NCBI GenBank assembly: GCA_900642245.1
Contig: CAAAJI010000012.1
Coordinates: forward strand, 176,333-240,332
DNA from: Fragilaria radians
Lineage: Eukaryota; Bacillariophyta; Fragilariophyceae; Fragilariales; Fragilariaceae
Length of the DNA stretch: 64,000 nt
Direction of reading: 5' to 3'
The translations under genes were made by a program, and so were the position numbers. The notes under the pieces were generated by a model. That model was given only the letters and a program-made list of their open reading frames with translations, had not been told where the DNA came from and searched no databases. Positions 21,495 to 33,798 of the stretch are shown one piece after another. Position 1 is the first letter of the stretch; the number at the start of each line of letters is the position of its first letter.

Positions 21495-23510
21495 TCAAAT
21501 CAATAGGAAGAATGCGTAAGAACATAAAGTCAAAACATAAAATTTAATTTCGTATCCAGATGATTTTGATGACGGTTTATCGGTTGTTGATGAAACAGTT
21601 GGAGCTTTAGTAGCAGTTGAGGTACCAGGTGTGAGCAATGCTGGGGCAGTTTCCGGCGGAAATGTGTCAGTCTCAGCGGCTGTTGGCGTTGTTGCGGTGG
21701 GAGTAACCCCCGATGCAGTTGGGATGGGAGCGGGTGAAGCTATTACTCCTGGATTAAGGGAAGTATCAACCACGGGCACAGCTGACGGGGTTGTCAATGC
21801 AAAAGGCGCCCCTACAGTTGGGGTGTTTGCAACAGGGCCTCCGTCAGTCGAATTCAGAGAATAAGGTGCTCCACCCGCAGTTGGATTTAGGGCATAAGGT
21901 GCTCCACCCGCAGTTGGATTTAAGGCATAAGGTGCCCCAACAGCCGATGGAGAACTCGCAATCGGCCCTGTTTGTGCCGTAGGAGTAAAGGCAAAGGGCG
22001 CTTGAACGGCTGTTGGAGTACTTGCAACTGGTGATCCTGCCGTGGGAAGAATGGATACTGGGGTTGCAGACGGACCCGAGTTACCCGGGGAAGATATAGA
22101 GGACGAAGGGGCAACCGTAGTAGTAAGATTGTTGATGGCGGAAGCTTCAACAATCTGCCACGCGGTAAGCTTTCCATTACTGTCACCAAAATATACAGTC
22201 GTCCCTTGTGAATTCATAGCGAAATTCCCAAGCACTTTACCGTCACTAGCCACAAATGACCAGATCTGCTTTCCTGTATTTCCCTCAAGGAGATAGGCCT
22301 TTCCGAGCTCTTCTATGAAGAAGACTACCTCAGAGCCCTTGTGCGTTGTAACATGAGATTTCGCGTAATTAGGCGATGATGTCGAGATGTTCCAAAGAGT
22401 AGTCATTGAATCACCAACCGCAGATATTGCAGCGAACGCACTTCCTGCTGTTCCTGTATATAGATTGGGAGAGACAACTTTCTTCCCCTTTGTGATCTCA
22501 GACAAGATCGGAAGAGAGGGAGGATCTCCTCTATCATAACCTATGTTATTTCCACCAGCGTCACGGTCAAATCCAATTCCCATCCAACCGTTAACTTTGC
22601 TTCGAGACACACCCCAAAACATGGAGTTTCCCTGATCCGTAATCAGAGGAGGCGTGAAGGTTTGAAAGTCCGAGTCGTTTAGGAGCGTCTTAACATTAAC
22701 CCCAACCTTTGCTCCTGTGAAGCCAATCGGAAATTGAAATGCATAAGTGGCTGATCCAACTGGAACCTCTTCGTCATTCAGAGAAGGTCTGTTGGCGTAT
22801 ACGACTAAATCGTTTGTGTTTCCTTCACCTCCTTGATAATTTCCTTGACTTGGAGAAAAGAATATTCCTGGGGGACTAAGCAGTTGCTGCACATCCGCCG
22901 ACTGGAAGAATACGACTCCATTGGAAGCGTCTAAAATCGTGAAAGTACCATTTGTCAACCGATTGTGGGTAACAAACACGTACTTATCATCGAATGAAAC
23001 GACAGGAGTTCCAGAACATGCTCCAAGAAGTGCCTTGGATTCCCATATGGGCTTTCCATCTGAGATTGAAATGGAGTGAATACGGCTTTAGAGAATTACT
23101 TGACCGTGAGAAACATATAAACTGATAACATCTTTCTTAAACCAGGAGAGAGGGACTTACCATACATTATCAATGGCTGTCATATCAATTGTACTGTAGA
23201 CGAAAAATCCAGATCTGCTGAAGGATATACCACTTGCGCTAGACATCATTCCTAAAGGAGTCGGCGAGTACCTCCAAATTGGACTGGAGGATACACCTAC
23301 TTTTGGAATCAGCGCAGTCACAGTTCCATTTTTCCCAGTGCAAAGCAGGAAGGCATCATTTATAGGAGAAAGAGTACATTCATTTCCTCGTTCAAGAGGC
23401 GGTATCATCGCAGTCCATAATGTTACAGGCAAGGAGGAAGACGACTGAGCTGTGACATGATACAAAAGAATCGCGAGAACGCAAACAAATCTTAGAAATG
23501 GACAGTTCAT
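21495..23510 (-). CDS. secreted beta-propeller protein with Pro/Thr tail and likely GPI anchor
   Basis: Two exons, 23510-23161 and 23085-21495, split by a 75-bp GT-AG intron; together they give 646 residues. The start at 23510 is the first ATG and gives a signal peptide ('MNCPFLRFVCVLAILLYHVTA'-like). The body (about residues 25-430) is a PQQ/quinoprotein-type propeller by its pattern of short strands ('GTFTILDASNGVVFFQ', 'YLLEGNTGKQIWSF', 'TVYFGDSNGKLTAWQI'). A distinctive block 'GNSMFWGVSRSK.NGW.GIGFDRD' follows the middle. The last 200 residues are Pro/Thr/Ala-rich with an 11-residue repeat. The hydrophobic C-terminus ('FYVLTLCSYAFFLLI') suggests a GPI signal. It is a paralogue of the gene at 43143-45655, sharing intron position and phase. 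No enzymatic residues are evident; probably a surface protein. It is divergent from USP39. Confidence 0.78.
21861..21935 (-). repeat. 33-bp tandem coding repeat
   Basis: About two and a half units encoding 'GAPYALNPTAG' in the Pro/Thr tail of the propeller protein, followed by looser relatives ('GAPFAL', 'NTPT') on both sides. The copies are nearly identical in nucleotide sequence, so the expansion appears recent. Confidence 0.8.
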
Positions 23511-23945
23511 TTCCGAATGTTTTGACCTGCACGTTAAAAAAAATCGATATCTGTTCAAAGGTCTTCAATATGGTCATCTTCCGACCCCGCGCGCGCGAAT
23601 TTCGATACCAATAAACCATGTATTCCATTAAATACTCGAAGTTGAAGAAAACAACAACCGAAGCAAAATTTTGTTGACTGAATCTTTTGAATCCCAGCCC
23701 TGCAGTAATACTGTCCATGGATTCGAGTACTGTTTGTTTGATTTCGAGTTCAAGGTCAGATAAATGATGATTCTAAGAAAGTTGTAAAGTCTGAATGGTC
23801 AACATTTAAAAATAAAGTCCAGTAACGAAAGACGACTATTGGAAGACAATCGTACGGGTAACCTAATCGTCGTTAAAGTAAACATCCGATTTGGATCGGT
23901 GTTTTTTCTTTCATTCTCACAGGGAGACGAACGACGCTCTTTAAA

Positions 23946-25616
23946 ATGTCATCATCCATCGACGCACCGAAAAAGCGCAAAATTCAAGAGTGTCCATACC
24001 TTGATACTATACGAAGAGAGTTATTGGATTTTGATATGGAGGCAGCATGTAGTGTAACTTTGGAATCAGGTCCGCATGTATATGCTTGTCTTGTTTGTGG
24101 GAAATTCTTTCGTGGTCGCGGTCCTTCCACTCCTGCGTATCTACATGCAGTCGATGAGGGTCATTATTGTTTCGTTCACTTAAAACAGGGCTCATTTTTT
24201 TGTCTTCCAGATGGATATGAAATTGTCGATTCATCTTTAGACGACATATCTGCGTCTCTTCATCCTACTTTCACCTTACCAGAAATATCAGAATTAGACA
24301 CCAACACCAAACTAGCTCGAGATTGGTTCGGTCGTAGATATTTGCCTGGATTTGTGGGTTTGAATCCCTTGGATAAAACAGATGGGATCAACGCTATGGT
24401 ACAAGCTCTGGCACATGTTCCTCCTCTCCGAGATTACTTTTTACGACAACGCCATGACGACATATATATTCCAGGAGCGAAACAAAATCCTAAGAAACCG
24501 GCGCCGAAAATGTCAAATTTAGTTCTTGCATTTGGTGAGTTAGTGAGAAAACTATGGTCAAATCGTCGACTTAAGCATTCTGTAGATCCTCAGAGACTGG
24601 TCCAGGAAATTACTATAGCATCCTCAGGAAAATTCGGTAAACGTGCGGAAATGGGTGAGCAATTGGCATGGTTCTTACATCAATTGCACATCGGACTCGG
24701 GGGAACTTCAAAGCGTTCATCGATTATTCATGACATTTTTCAAGGTCAGGTTCAGGTAACAACAAAGGCAATACGAAGAAAAGTTGTGAAACCCAAAACG
24801 GATGGTCAGAACGATGATCGATTAGGAAGCGGAGGCGAGGAATCAGATAAAGAAGATCAGATGATGAATGAGCATGAGGAAACAATCGTTGAAGAAACTA
24901 TTGCTGATCTGAAATTTTTACAATTAACACTTGATATTCCAGAAAAGCCATTATTTAAAGACGATGAAGGGGGTCTTGTTATTCCCCAAGAACCCCTTGT
25001 AAATGTGTTACGGAAATTTGATGGCGTTACTTTTTCGGACACTCTCCAATCCTCATCACGACGTTATAAGCTCAAATCCTTGCCACCATATCTTATTCTT
25101 CATCTTCAACGATTTACAACCAACTCATATACTAGAGAAAAGAATCCAACTATTGTCATCTTCCCGGTCAAAAATTTTGACTTATCTCCGTACGTTTCAT
25201 CACCAGACAAAAAGCGCAATGTTCCACCTACTCTTGAGGAAATACAGCAAATGGATGTCACACAATTGAAAAAGGTGCTCATGAAGTATCATCAGGAACA
25301 TTTGGCAGAAAATGTCACGGAAAGAAACGAACTGATTCAAACTGTTTCAGACTTTTGTTCTAAGTCACTTCCTGATTTATTGGCTGATAAGTACGACTTG
25401 GTGGCAAATATTACTCATGACTCCAATGATAACAAGATAGGGGATCCTCTTCAAGAGGGGACCTACAAATGTCACGTGCAGCATCGTGCTCAATGGTATG
25501 AGATGCAAGATTTGCATGTTCAAGAAACAATGCCGCAGCTAATCGGTTTGAGCGAAAGCTATGTTTTGATTTTTGCTCGTAAAGGGGCCAAGTTACAATT
25601 GAACACTTCCCAATGA
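23946..25616 (+). CDS. USP39: USP39/Sad1, U4/U6.U5 tri-snRNP-associated pseudo-deubiquitinase
   Basis: 556 residues, intronless, from the first ATG. USP39/Sad1 is needed for tri-snRNP stability and splicing in the nucleus. An N-terminal ZnF-UBP domain (about residues 14-100) is clear: 'CPYLDTI..ELLDFDME', 'YACLVCGKFFRGRG', 'PAYLHAVDEGHYCFVHL', 'FFCLPDGYEIVD'. The USP-like fold follows, starting 'FGRRYLPGFVGLNPLDKTD'. The catalytic Cys position carries Asp here, and the C-terminal His box of active USPs is replaced by 'YKCHVQHRAQWYEMQDLHV'. So it should be catalytically dead, as in the family. An acidic insertion (about residues 290-320) is a local feature. 'SLPPYLILHLQRFT' is the usual USP strand. 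Divergent from the propeller gene with about 435 bp between starts. Confidence 0.93.
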   Translation: MSSSIDAPKKRKIQECPYLDTIRRELLDFDMEAACSVTLESGPHVYACLVCGKFFRGRGPSTPAYLHAVDEGHYCFVHLKQGSFFCLPDGYEIVDSSLDDISASLHPTFTLPEISELDTNTKLARDWFGRRYLPGFVGLNPLDKTDGINAMVQALAHVPPLRDYFLRQRHDDIYIPGAKQNPKKPAPKMSNLVLAFGELVRKLWSNRRLKHSVDPQRLVQEITIASSGKFGKRAEMGEQLAWFLHQLHIGLGGTSKRSSIIHDIFQGQVQVTTKAIRRKVVKPKTDGQNDDRLGSGGEESDKEDQMMNEHEETIVEETIADLKFLQLTLDIPEKPLFKDDEGGLVIPQEPLVNVLRKFDGVTFSDTLQSSSRRYKLKSLPPYLILHLQRFTTNSYTREKNPTIVIFPVKNFDLSPYVSSPDKKRNVPPTLEEIQQMDVTQLKKVLMKYHQEHLAENVTERNELIQTVSDFCSKSLPDLLADKYDLVANITHDSNDNKIGDPLQEGTYKCHVQHRAQWYEMQDLHVQETMPQLIGLSESYVLIFARKGAKLQLNTSQ

Positions 25617-28600
25617 TAGACTCGGAAAGATATGGCTTCAGGTTTAATTCTGTATTCCTAGGGCAACCTCAACCTTGGAATGAGACCGGGTGCTCTTAAT
25701 ACATTTCAATTCTTAACTCTTAAGCTATCTTTCCTATTTAGCAGTTTCTTTTCTTTCTCTTTCAGACTTGAGTTACATACTAATGCAATCGCATGATCTC
25801 ATCCTCTTTTCCTTAATCAATGCTGAGTAGAGTTCATGGTTCACAGGCAAATCAAAAGCGTCAGTTATTCTATATTTGTCATGCTTCGAAGTCTTTCATT
25901 TCAAAACGTTTCATACCTGTCAGTTCTTGCTTTGACCCTACCATAAATGCACACCTTGATATCAAACGCAAAAAGAATCAAGGGACGACCTTTTTTTGTT
26001 TTCATCATTTTTGAAACCACAAAAAATATGCATATTCAAGTCACATGCTCTTTTAACATTCTTAATTCAAAATACTAGAACATCATGCTTTAAGTCTAAC
26101 ATTTTTAAACCTGTCATCTGCACTGCAAAAAAGGTTCATGTCGCAAATCCTTTTTATACATATAAGGCTTTCATACATTGAAAGAATCTAAATATCAAAG
26201 CTCGTACTCCTAGATATCCTAGACATTCTTACCTTGAAGCACTAAAGAATCTCAAATCCCTGATATTAACCCTTGAGGAACTTACTCTGAAACATACATT
26301 TCATGAAAAGGGAGTGAAAGATATACACTACCATTTGACAAACCAACACAACAAAATCTCCACAACTCTCCAGATGCATTTGGCTATAATGCTACTTGGA
26401 TAAAAGTCCTCTACCTTAGTGCTTGCAAAAACCTGATATTCGGATAAGATATGAATAACCAAAAGCAATCGGCAACATCGCTTGGACAAACGGATTAGAA
26501 TAATACTGTATAATCTGGATTTGTAATAAAGATGTGCAAGCAATGACACTTAAGATTTCAGTAGTTCTTACTAAACGCTGAGTAAAATATTGCTGCTATT
26601 GAAATATATATAATTGATTCTGGTCAAGAATTAAAGGAAAGGGAAGTAATTGCTATTATTCATTAGGAAATAAAGATTGTAATGAGCAAACTATTGAATC
26701 AACCTGGAGACTTTTTTCAATCAATAAATGAAGAAGACACTGGAGCGAATCTAATTGAGTATGCAAACCTTTACGCGAGTTTACAGTTGAGCTTTCTGAA
26801 TACATCTAAAGACTTATCTCACCAGAAAAGTGAGAGTGCAAGCATGCCCAGAAGCATTCATGTAACGCATTTCGAAATGCTTTAGATCCATTCAACATTC
26901 ATGGAAATTCTCATGCCCGTAGCACCTTTTTATTATCCAAAAAAAGGAATCATTAAACGTTCTCTACATCCGGAAACTCAATTTGTTGCTGTAACTTCAG
27001 CAGTTTTCCATACCATACATCATCTGCTCCATGGTAGGTTTTTTCCTTTGCCAGGTCACTGGATTCAAGCATGTGATACCATCACATCAAAGTAAAAGCG
27101 GATACTCAAAAGGTGAATTCTGCTTTAAGTAAGAGTAATTAGCCATGATAGTCAAAATTTCCTCTGATATTTTCTAATTTGTCATGTCCAAACTTGTCCA
27201 AGATATGCGTTTGCAACGCCTACATTGATATTAATCCTATGTTTCTGGAACGACTCCCAACTTCGGAATGGTTTTATGCAGCAATTGCTTAGTTGGGTTA
27301 TTGGATGACCTGACAACGGGCTAACCTCTAACAGATTACCTAACAAAGTGTTCAATCAAGAAGTCGATTTAAGCCACAATAGAGTTGAGAGACTGGTTTA
27401 ATTAACTACTATCGCAGCATGTAGTTTTGGAGATGTGAGTCTCTAGTTCCTTCACCTTGTCCTTTGAATGCCTTCCAAAACTTCAATAGGATATGAAAAA
27501 TTCATGCATTTGAACTGAGCTTGTAAATCAAGGATGAAGAAAAAGATTGAGCGTTTGAAACAGCATACGCAAGCATTGATGTTATGATTTATTCACGCCC
27601 AATTTCAAAACAACTTAATCACGGCATAGCAAAGTAGCATGGATTCAAACTGAGCTGGGGTTCAATGCAAGCGATACAATAGGCAAGGATTCAACTCAAT
27701 GATCAAGTTTGAAACGTAGATGGATCAAATAGTTTCCGAAAATATCATTCTATAGGTGGAGTTCTGAAAGTTTGCTATTTTGGAAGATTAAATCACTGTA
27801 TTCAATACGAGGTCGGAATTTGGAGGTGATCCGATGGATAAATTGTCAATGATTTATTTCCAATAGGATCACTTACTAGTAAAAGTTGCAAGTAATGATT
27901 CATGCTGCAATAGGAACATTACCTGCAACCTAACTCCTAACCAAACTGCAGAGATCCTACCAAATAAAATGAAAAATTGAAAGATTACCAATTTTAAGTC
28001 ATTCCAAATAATAAGAAAGAGACTATGAAAACGTAGGTAATTGTATCGAGTCAAATGATGTTGGATGATACCCAACTGAATGTTCGAAATCCATACATTT
28101 CATGAAAAGGCAAGACGCAGAAAGCTGTAAACCTTCGATAAAGAACTGATTTCAATGTTATCTTTTATTTTGTTTGAATGGGAGAGAGATGGCTTAAAGG
28201 CTTTGAGAAAGGATCAGCATTTAAACTTGTGACACTGTCCCCACATGATGTCACTCTTTGGTTTGAATGAACTCTATTCGTATTCTTGATATGACTTAGT
28301 GCGCTCCACCTTACCAAATTTCGTCTCCTTTCGCTTTTTTTCTGTTCTTCACCTAACTTGATTACTTTGACATCGATATCATTATTAATTTCCTAGTAAG
28401 GAAAGTTAGTGATGCATCGGAATAGCGATTTTTGTTAGTAAGTTGTCAATGACACAACTACATGGTAAACGATACGGCCATCAGAATCGTTTGAATGTAC
28501 CATTAAAAACTCAATGATCACCAGAACAAGAATTTGTGTGGAATAATGGATATGGATTTGCTATGGGTATCTGGAGCATAATGCTAAGACTAAATGTGAG

Positions 28601-29005
28601 ATGTTTAAAATCTTTTACACGACTTTGCCATTACTAGTCCCAGTATTTCAGTATTGTTATGAGATGTAGTAATAGAGTTTGTTGACTTAACCGTTTTTCC
28701 AGTTTCTGTGAAGTGATTTCAGCGACTTGAAGAAAGGAATAGCACAATGAACAACTCCTTAATGAATTAACTGTTACAATTATGACCTTGACTTTATTAT
28801 AATGTTAGGCTTTTCAAGCAATCGATAAAAGACGTGAAGAAATGTTTCGCGTCAACTAATCAGGGACGACAACGTACATGAGAGAGTACACCAATCAGAT
28901 TAATGTCTGAAATACAATAACTCTTTTGCGGAGATTCTATTTTATACATGGGAAAGGCCAGCGGAAAACTTGTGAATAGGATTTCAGACTGTTCACAGCT
29001 ATCAT
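25617..29005. other. 3.4-kb spacer, mostly empty
   Basis: No recognisable gene. Short open frames at 25820-26181 show internally similar phrases (CATGCTT.AAGTCT...TTTCATACCTGTCA-like) that may be worn repeats. CATACATTTCATGAAAAG occurs near 26290 and again near 28095. A possible broken frame at 26682-27095 is listed separately. Confidence 0.4.
26682..27095 (+). pseudogene. possible degenerate coding frame with one in-frame stop
   Basis: Two plus-strand open stretches (26682-26885 and 26901-27095) are in the same frame and separated only by a TAG and five more codons, giving about 137 codons. The first half has a varied protein-like composition ('QPGDFFQSINEEDTGANL'). I recognise no domain. 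It could be a dead gene, a mobile-element fragment or chance. Confidence 0.2.
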
Positions 29006-29681
29006 TTAGATCTTGTCAACCTTCAGAAATGAACCACCCCCAGTAACCTTCGACAAGTCATTTTTCTCTTTTTCGACATCTTTAGGAACAGTAGAATTTT
29101 GTAACACCCCAGCCAGCATAGATTTGTATGAGGTTTTTTTCTTTTTCTTCTTCTTTGGCACTTCAACATTTGGTAGGTCTTCGCTTGGATTTTGCTCAGT
29201 TGCACCGTGAACTTCAGCATGTGATGACTTCTCCTCAACCCCAATAATTGAATGAGATTTGTTCGATGAGTCTATTGAACCATTTAAGCCTTGCTGTTTC
29301 TGCATCTCACGAAAGCACTTAGAACAGAAACCACCGTGTGCGCCATTACCCTATTAGCAAAAAGAAAGGAATCAGAATTTGGAGGACAATCAACTAGGGT
29401 TCATAACACAGTTCCAATCAAAATAAACTTTGCCTGCACTTAAGCATTCACCATATGAAGGTATGAGTGGATTTGAGAAAAGGGAATCGTCCTCGACTCC
29501 AGACTTTTCCATGTACGGACTTCTCAATCAAGGAAACGTACTCCCTTAACCTTTCAAACATATTCAAGATGCAAATTCTATGGAGACAAAAATCATTTTG
29601 GTAACTTACAAAGAAACCGCAACCATTTACACACAGTTGAGGCTCAGCAGGATGTTTATTCGCTGTTGTTTCATCGCTCAT
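29006..29681 (-). CDS. A20-type zinc-finger protein, two exons
   Basis: Exon 1 is 29681-29610 (24 codons), followed by a 259-bp GT-AG intron, then exon 2 at 29350-29006; the product is 138 residues. Joining gives an A20 finger (residues 17-44): Cys17-x3-Cys21 in exon 1 ('LCVNGCGFF') and the Cys-x2-Cys pair 'GGFCSKCFREMQ' in exon 2. A20 fingers bind ubiquitin or act as E3 modules; stress-associated proteins of plants carry A20 plus AN1. Here there is no AN1 finger. Instead the C-terminus has a run of seven lysines and a compact tail 'YKSMLAGVLQ...DLSKVTGGGSFLKVDKI'-like (residues about 98-138). That tail looks conserved in style rather than random, possibly a second functional segment. I infer a small cytosolic or nuclear ubiquitin-linked stress factor. 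Confidence 0.78.
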
Positions 29682-32389
29682 CGTGGATAACTTTCTGAAT
29701 TACGAATTAGGAACCGAAGCAATTGTGCCTGCTGCGTAGAAACTCTAAGTTCTCAAATGTTGAGTAAAAGTTTTGCGAAGTACTTTAGTATACTACCGTA
29801 CTGAAAATGTATTTCTTCGGAGGAGCTTCTGTTCTTTTCTCCTTGTGCAATCTTGTAGACAGTTATATTTTGTTCGAAAAGAATAATCAAGGTCATCCAA
29901 ATTCGGAGTATTTTTTTTCGTAGAACTTTTAACCACTCCATATACTTTCTTCTCCAAGTGATTATTACCACGTGCCCAGATAGGCGATTCGAATTTTTCA
30001 CGGGCTTGTGGAGTTTCGATTGTCAACTTAGTACGACTCCAACTCTGTTGTCATAAATCAATACAAAACTCACGTATGAGTCATTTCTTCCAAAGTACTG
30101 GATTTTTTGAAGTGTCAAGATGTAGTATGAAAATACACGGTTAGTTCTCAATGAAAAATTCCGTTAATCTCTGATAAAAAATAGCAAAGTCTTAAAGCTG
30201 GTGGATCAGTTGTATGTCCATTTGTAGGAGGGTGGACAATTGCTTAGCTCATCATTAGGTGTTTTGTATTCAGTTTTGGCCTCATTGGGTTGTCCATTTA
30301 AATTCAGTTTATTCATTTTCATGACTAGCGAAGGTTTAAAAGTAATTTGCCTTCTCGTTTGCTTTGATATGCAATTGCCATGTGTAATTTAATGGAAGAA
30401 AAGGGAAAACAATCGAGAACACATTTTCTCTGTCAGGCCTGCGTCTGATCCGCTCATCCATGAGCAAACGTTCATTCTGTTGAACTATCTAATTCCATTG
30501 GATCTTAGCTTGAGAGGATTCAAGGAAAGTTTTTTTACTATCAATCCTACAATGGACAGAAGCACCTCAATGATTAATCTACGATAGGGGGTTCTACGCC
30601 TCATCTGTGACGGTAAAAAAGTCTAAAATATTGGCACCAAGCTGGTACAGAAAGCCATCTCGCTTTGAATAATACCTTTGTAAAGATTTGGAATAGTCTT
30701 TGTGGCCTTGATACTGTATCAGGATAAAATACAATACGCAAGTTGTGCTTGACAATAAAAGAAATGCTATTGAATACAATTCATCGGTTCCTCAAAATGT
30801 CCAGTTCCGCTTTTATCTTTATGATATAAACTGAGCTAAAACGCAAGGAAATATTCAGCCAGCTCAGTTCAATACAGGCGCAACATCAAAGAAAGAGCCT
30901 CATTCCTAAAGCCAACTATTTTACAATCTCCTTTCTTTCTAAGTTCACTGTTCGACTAATGTATAGTTATTTTCATCTTAGTCAAGATCCCACATGTCTT
31001 TGATGGATAAGAATCTGAAGTCTACTCTATGTGAGAATTAAGATAGGAAAATTATGTCCTATTTTAAGGAAATTATGAAAACTACTCTTGTTTTCTAATT
31101 GTAAAAGATTGAAGTCTTGATTGACTAATTTTTCATTATAATAATATTTATTTAGATCAGTCTTTTATTTATTGTCTTTTGGCTATGCCAGCTTGTCAAA
31201 TATCTTTTGACTACTCTTTATTTAGAGATAAACATATTAATTATAAATAGGTTTGTGAAACGCATCTGATTTATTATCACCTAGATTTTAGAGACCTTTG
31301 ATTAGTATCATCTAAAATCTGCAAACGAAAAAAAAAATATTATTTTTGTCATTTGTTATTTTTAGATGTGCTAATATATCTGATATCTTTATCATCTAGA
31401 TTAGCATGTACTAGCAACACTGGACATCTCCAAATGTTGGTACAAAATAATATCTCTTGAATTAATTTCTTTTACAGATTAGTTCGGTGTGTTTAACTTA
31501 AATCATAAAGTATTATCTTCTAGGACTGTATAGTTTAGTACTAAGTCATCCTCCCAAAAAGAGAAATGTAGATTATTGACTTTTTTGACCAATACGCAAC
31601 ATGAAGTTAGTAATGATGAAAAATGGAACAGTAAAGTCCCGGAAATACACATCACTTGATAATCGATGATAGGCCGCTATGAAAAAATCAAGAAATTCTT
31701 CACGGAAACTACAAGTAAACAAAGAATTTACCTTCTTCTCCTCAATTATTCCAAGCAAGTTGATAGATGCTAGTACCTAGTACAAGTGAATTTAATGAAT
31801 GGATCTATACCGATTTTTCTCGTGCGAACATATGCAAGTAACGAGTCAGAAATGTCTGATTTTAAAAAGACTAATGATGAAGAAATGTTGGTAGGACACG
31901 ACTTGAAGCATCTACTTGAAAAAATGGAGACAAACTTATGTGAGTCCTTTTCAATCCTAAAATATATCTCTTTTAGACATCTATGCCGCTTGTAAACGTA
32001 TAATATTACAGAGAATTAAAAGGAAGAAGACAGTTAAAGGGCAGAAGCTGACAAAAGTCAAGTGTCTTCCTATTCAAGTGCTCATGAAAAACGGTAAATG
32101 AACAATGAGGAAACAGGTATCCAAATATTCGAGAAAAACGTGAAGACTAAAACCATTATTGGTCCAGTGATGTGTTGGTTTATAGCTATTCCAAGTTCTA
32201 AGAATTTTGCAAAACCGACTCCGAGAGAGCACAGCCAGGTAAGAGAGTGTAACCTTCTTCCTTTTCAAGCTTCCATTATAAGGTTTGATTCAAGCTCAAT
32301 CCTCCAGCTATTCATAACCATAAAATAAAGAATGTAGCAAAAATAGACTCCTAGCATAAAGTGCTTGGTCTACGGTTAGATTTAAAACT
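29682..32389. other. 2.7-kb spacer
   Basis: AT-rich; only short open frames such as 30594-30779 (minus, hydrophobic start, 61 codons) and 31786-31995 (plus), neither with a domain. Nothing else recognised. Confidence 0.4.
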
Positions 32390-33012
32390 AGGTCAAAGTA
32401 AAATTATAAACTAATTTAACCTTTACTTCTTTTTAGTCTTGGTTAATCTTGAAACTTTTCTCAAGAGATCTTCTTAATTCTTCTCAAGAGATCTGCGTGA
32501 CTTCTCTTGAAGGTTTGATCTTGTTCCTACGCTTCTTTTCTAACTACTTCGTCAAGTGCCTTCAACTTGCTAATAAGGAGAAGTTGGTGATCCATAAGGA
32601 TAATTTAGTCTAGACCTTCAACTCTTTATAAATAAAGAGCTGGCTTCTAATTTAGATTATTATTATAGCCGACTTAGTTTAGATCCCTTTCTGGATTGTA
32701 TAAAGATGCTTTCCATTTATAAGTAATAATTATGCCTCACTAAGTTTATCTAATGAAACATTTATCATGGTTAACTTGTGGTCAATATGCAATAGGATAG
32801 ATTACTTGTAACTATCCATATCTAGATGAGTAAATATATGGATATGTTAGTCCTACTTCTATCTACAATGCACTAGCGGTACAGGATGTCTCCTTATACC
32901 AGTACACAGACACATCTCTTAGTTTATTATAACATTATGTAAACTGTTATTGCTTACAACCTATTGTGTTAGGGATATTTCTCTTGATCCTAGTTAAGGT
33001 AGGCCAGTGCAT
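32390..33012 (+). repeat. 0.6-kb LTR-like repeat, copy A
   Basis: About 620 bp homologous to 41150-41772 and, in reverse orientation, to 39010-39630. Shared marks include 'CTCAAGAGATCT', 'TCCATTTATAA', 'TTACTTGTAACTA', 'AGATGAGT', 'GGTACAGGA.GTCTCCTT' and 'TTACAACCTATTGTGTTAGG'. The downstream flank has TGGCATCAG, which resembles a primer-binding site for initiator tRNA-Met. I infer a copia-type LTR; the internal part runs into the assembly gap. Confidence 0.6.
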
Positions 33013-33073
33013 GGCATCAGCAATAGATATTAGAGGCCAATGATGACAGTAAGCTAAAATGCAATAAAGGAAT

Positions 33074-33492
33074 NNNNNNNNNNNNNNNNNNNNNNNNNNN
33101 NNNNNNNNNNNNNNNNNNNNNNNNNNNNNNNNNNNNNNNNNNNNNNNNNNNNNNNNNNNNNNNNNNNNNNNNNNNNNNNNNNNNNNNNNNNNNNNNNNNN
33201 NNNNNNNNNNNNNNNNNNNNNNNNNNNNNNNNNNNNNNNNNNNNNNNNNNNNNNNNNNNNNNNNNNNNNNNNNNNNNNNNNNNNNNNNNNNNNNNNNNNN
33301 NNNNNNNNNNNNNNNNNNNNNNNNNNNNNNNNNNNNNNNNNNNNNNNNNNNNNNNNNNNNNNNNNNNNNNNNNNNNNNNNNNNNNNNNNNNNNNNNNNNN
33401 NNNNNNNNNNNNNNNNNNNNNNNNNNNNNNNNNNNNNNNNNNNNNNNNNNNNNNNNNNNNNNNNNNNNNNNNNNNNNNNNNNNNNNNNNNNN
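33074..33492. other. assembly gap (419 N)
   Basis: Run of Ns just downstream of LTR copy A and its primer-binding-site-like sequence. The gap probably reflects collapsed repeat DNA. True length is unknown. Confidence 0.99.
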
Positions 33493-33798
33493 GTCTACCG
33501 TAGAGCAGACTATGAAATGTTACTTATTTTTAAAGTACTTCCTTAATCAACCACACACCAGAAGGTTGCATAAGAGGAAACTGTGTAACAAATCAGGCAT
33601 ACATATCATAAAGATGTCAGCACCTTAGGAATATAAAATAGGAAAATTGAATAAGAATAAATTGTAATCAGTAAATCCATTTTTTTATCTCGTTGAACGA
33701 TAATCAACAAATAATTTGATTCTAGGAAAATTAACCATTTACACTTTAACCTTGTTGAGAAATGATTGGATTACAATTTGAATATACAAACTTTATTC

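Noticed and set aside
29820..31560. Possible tRNA or other small RNA genes in the AT-rich spacers
   Set aside because: I looked for B-box-like GGTTCGA.TCC sequence with matching arms here and in other spacers and found none I could support.
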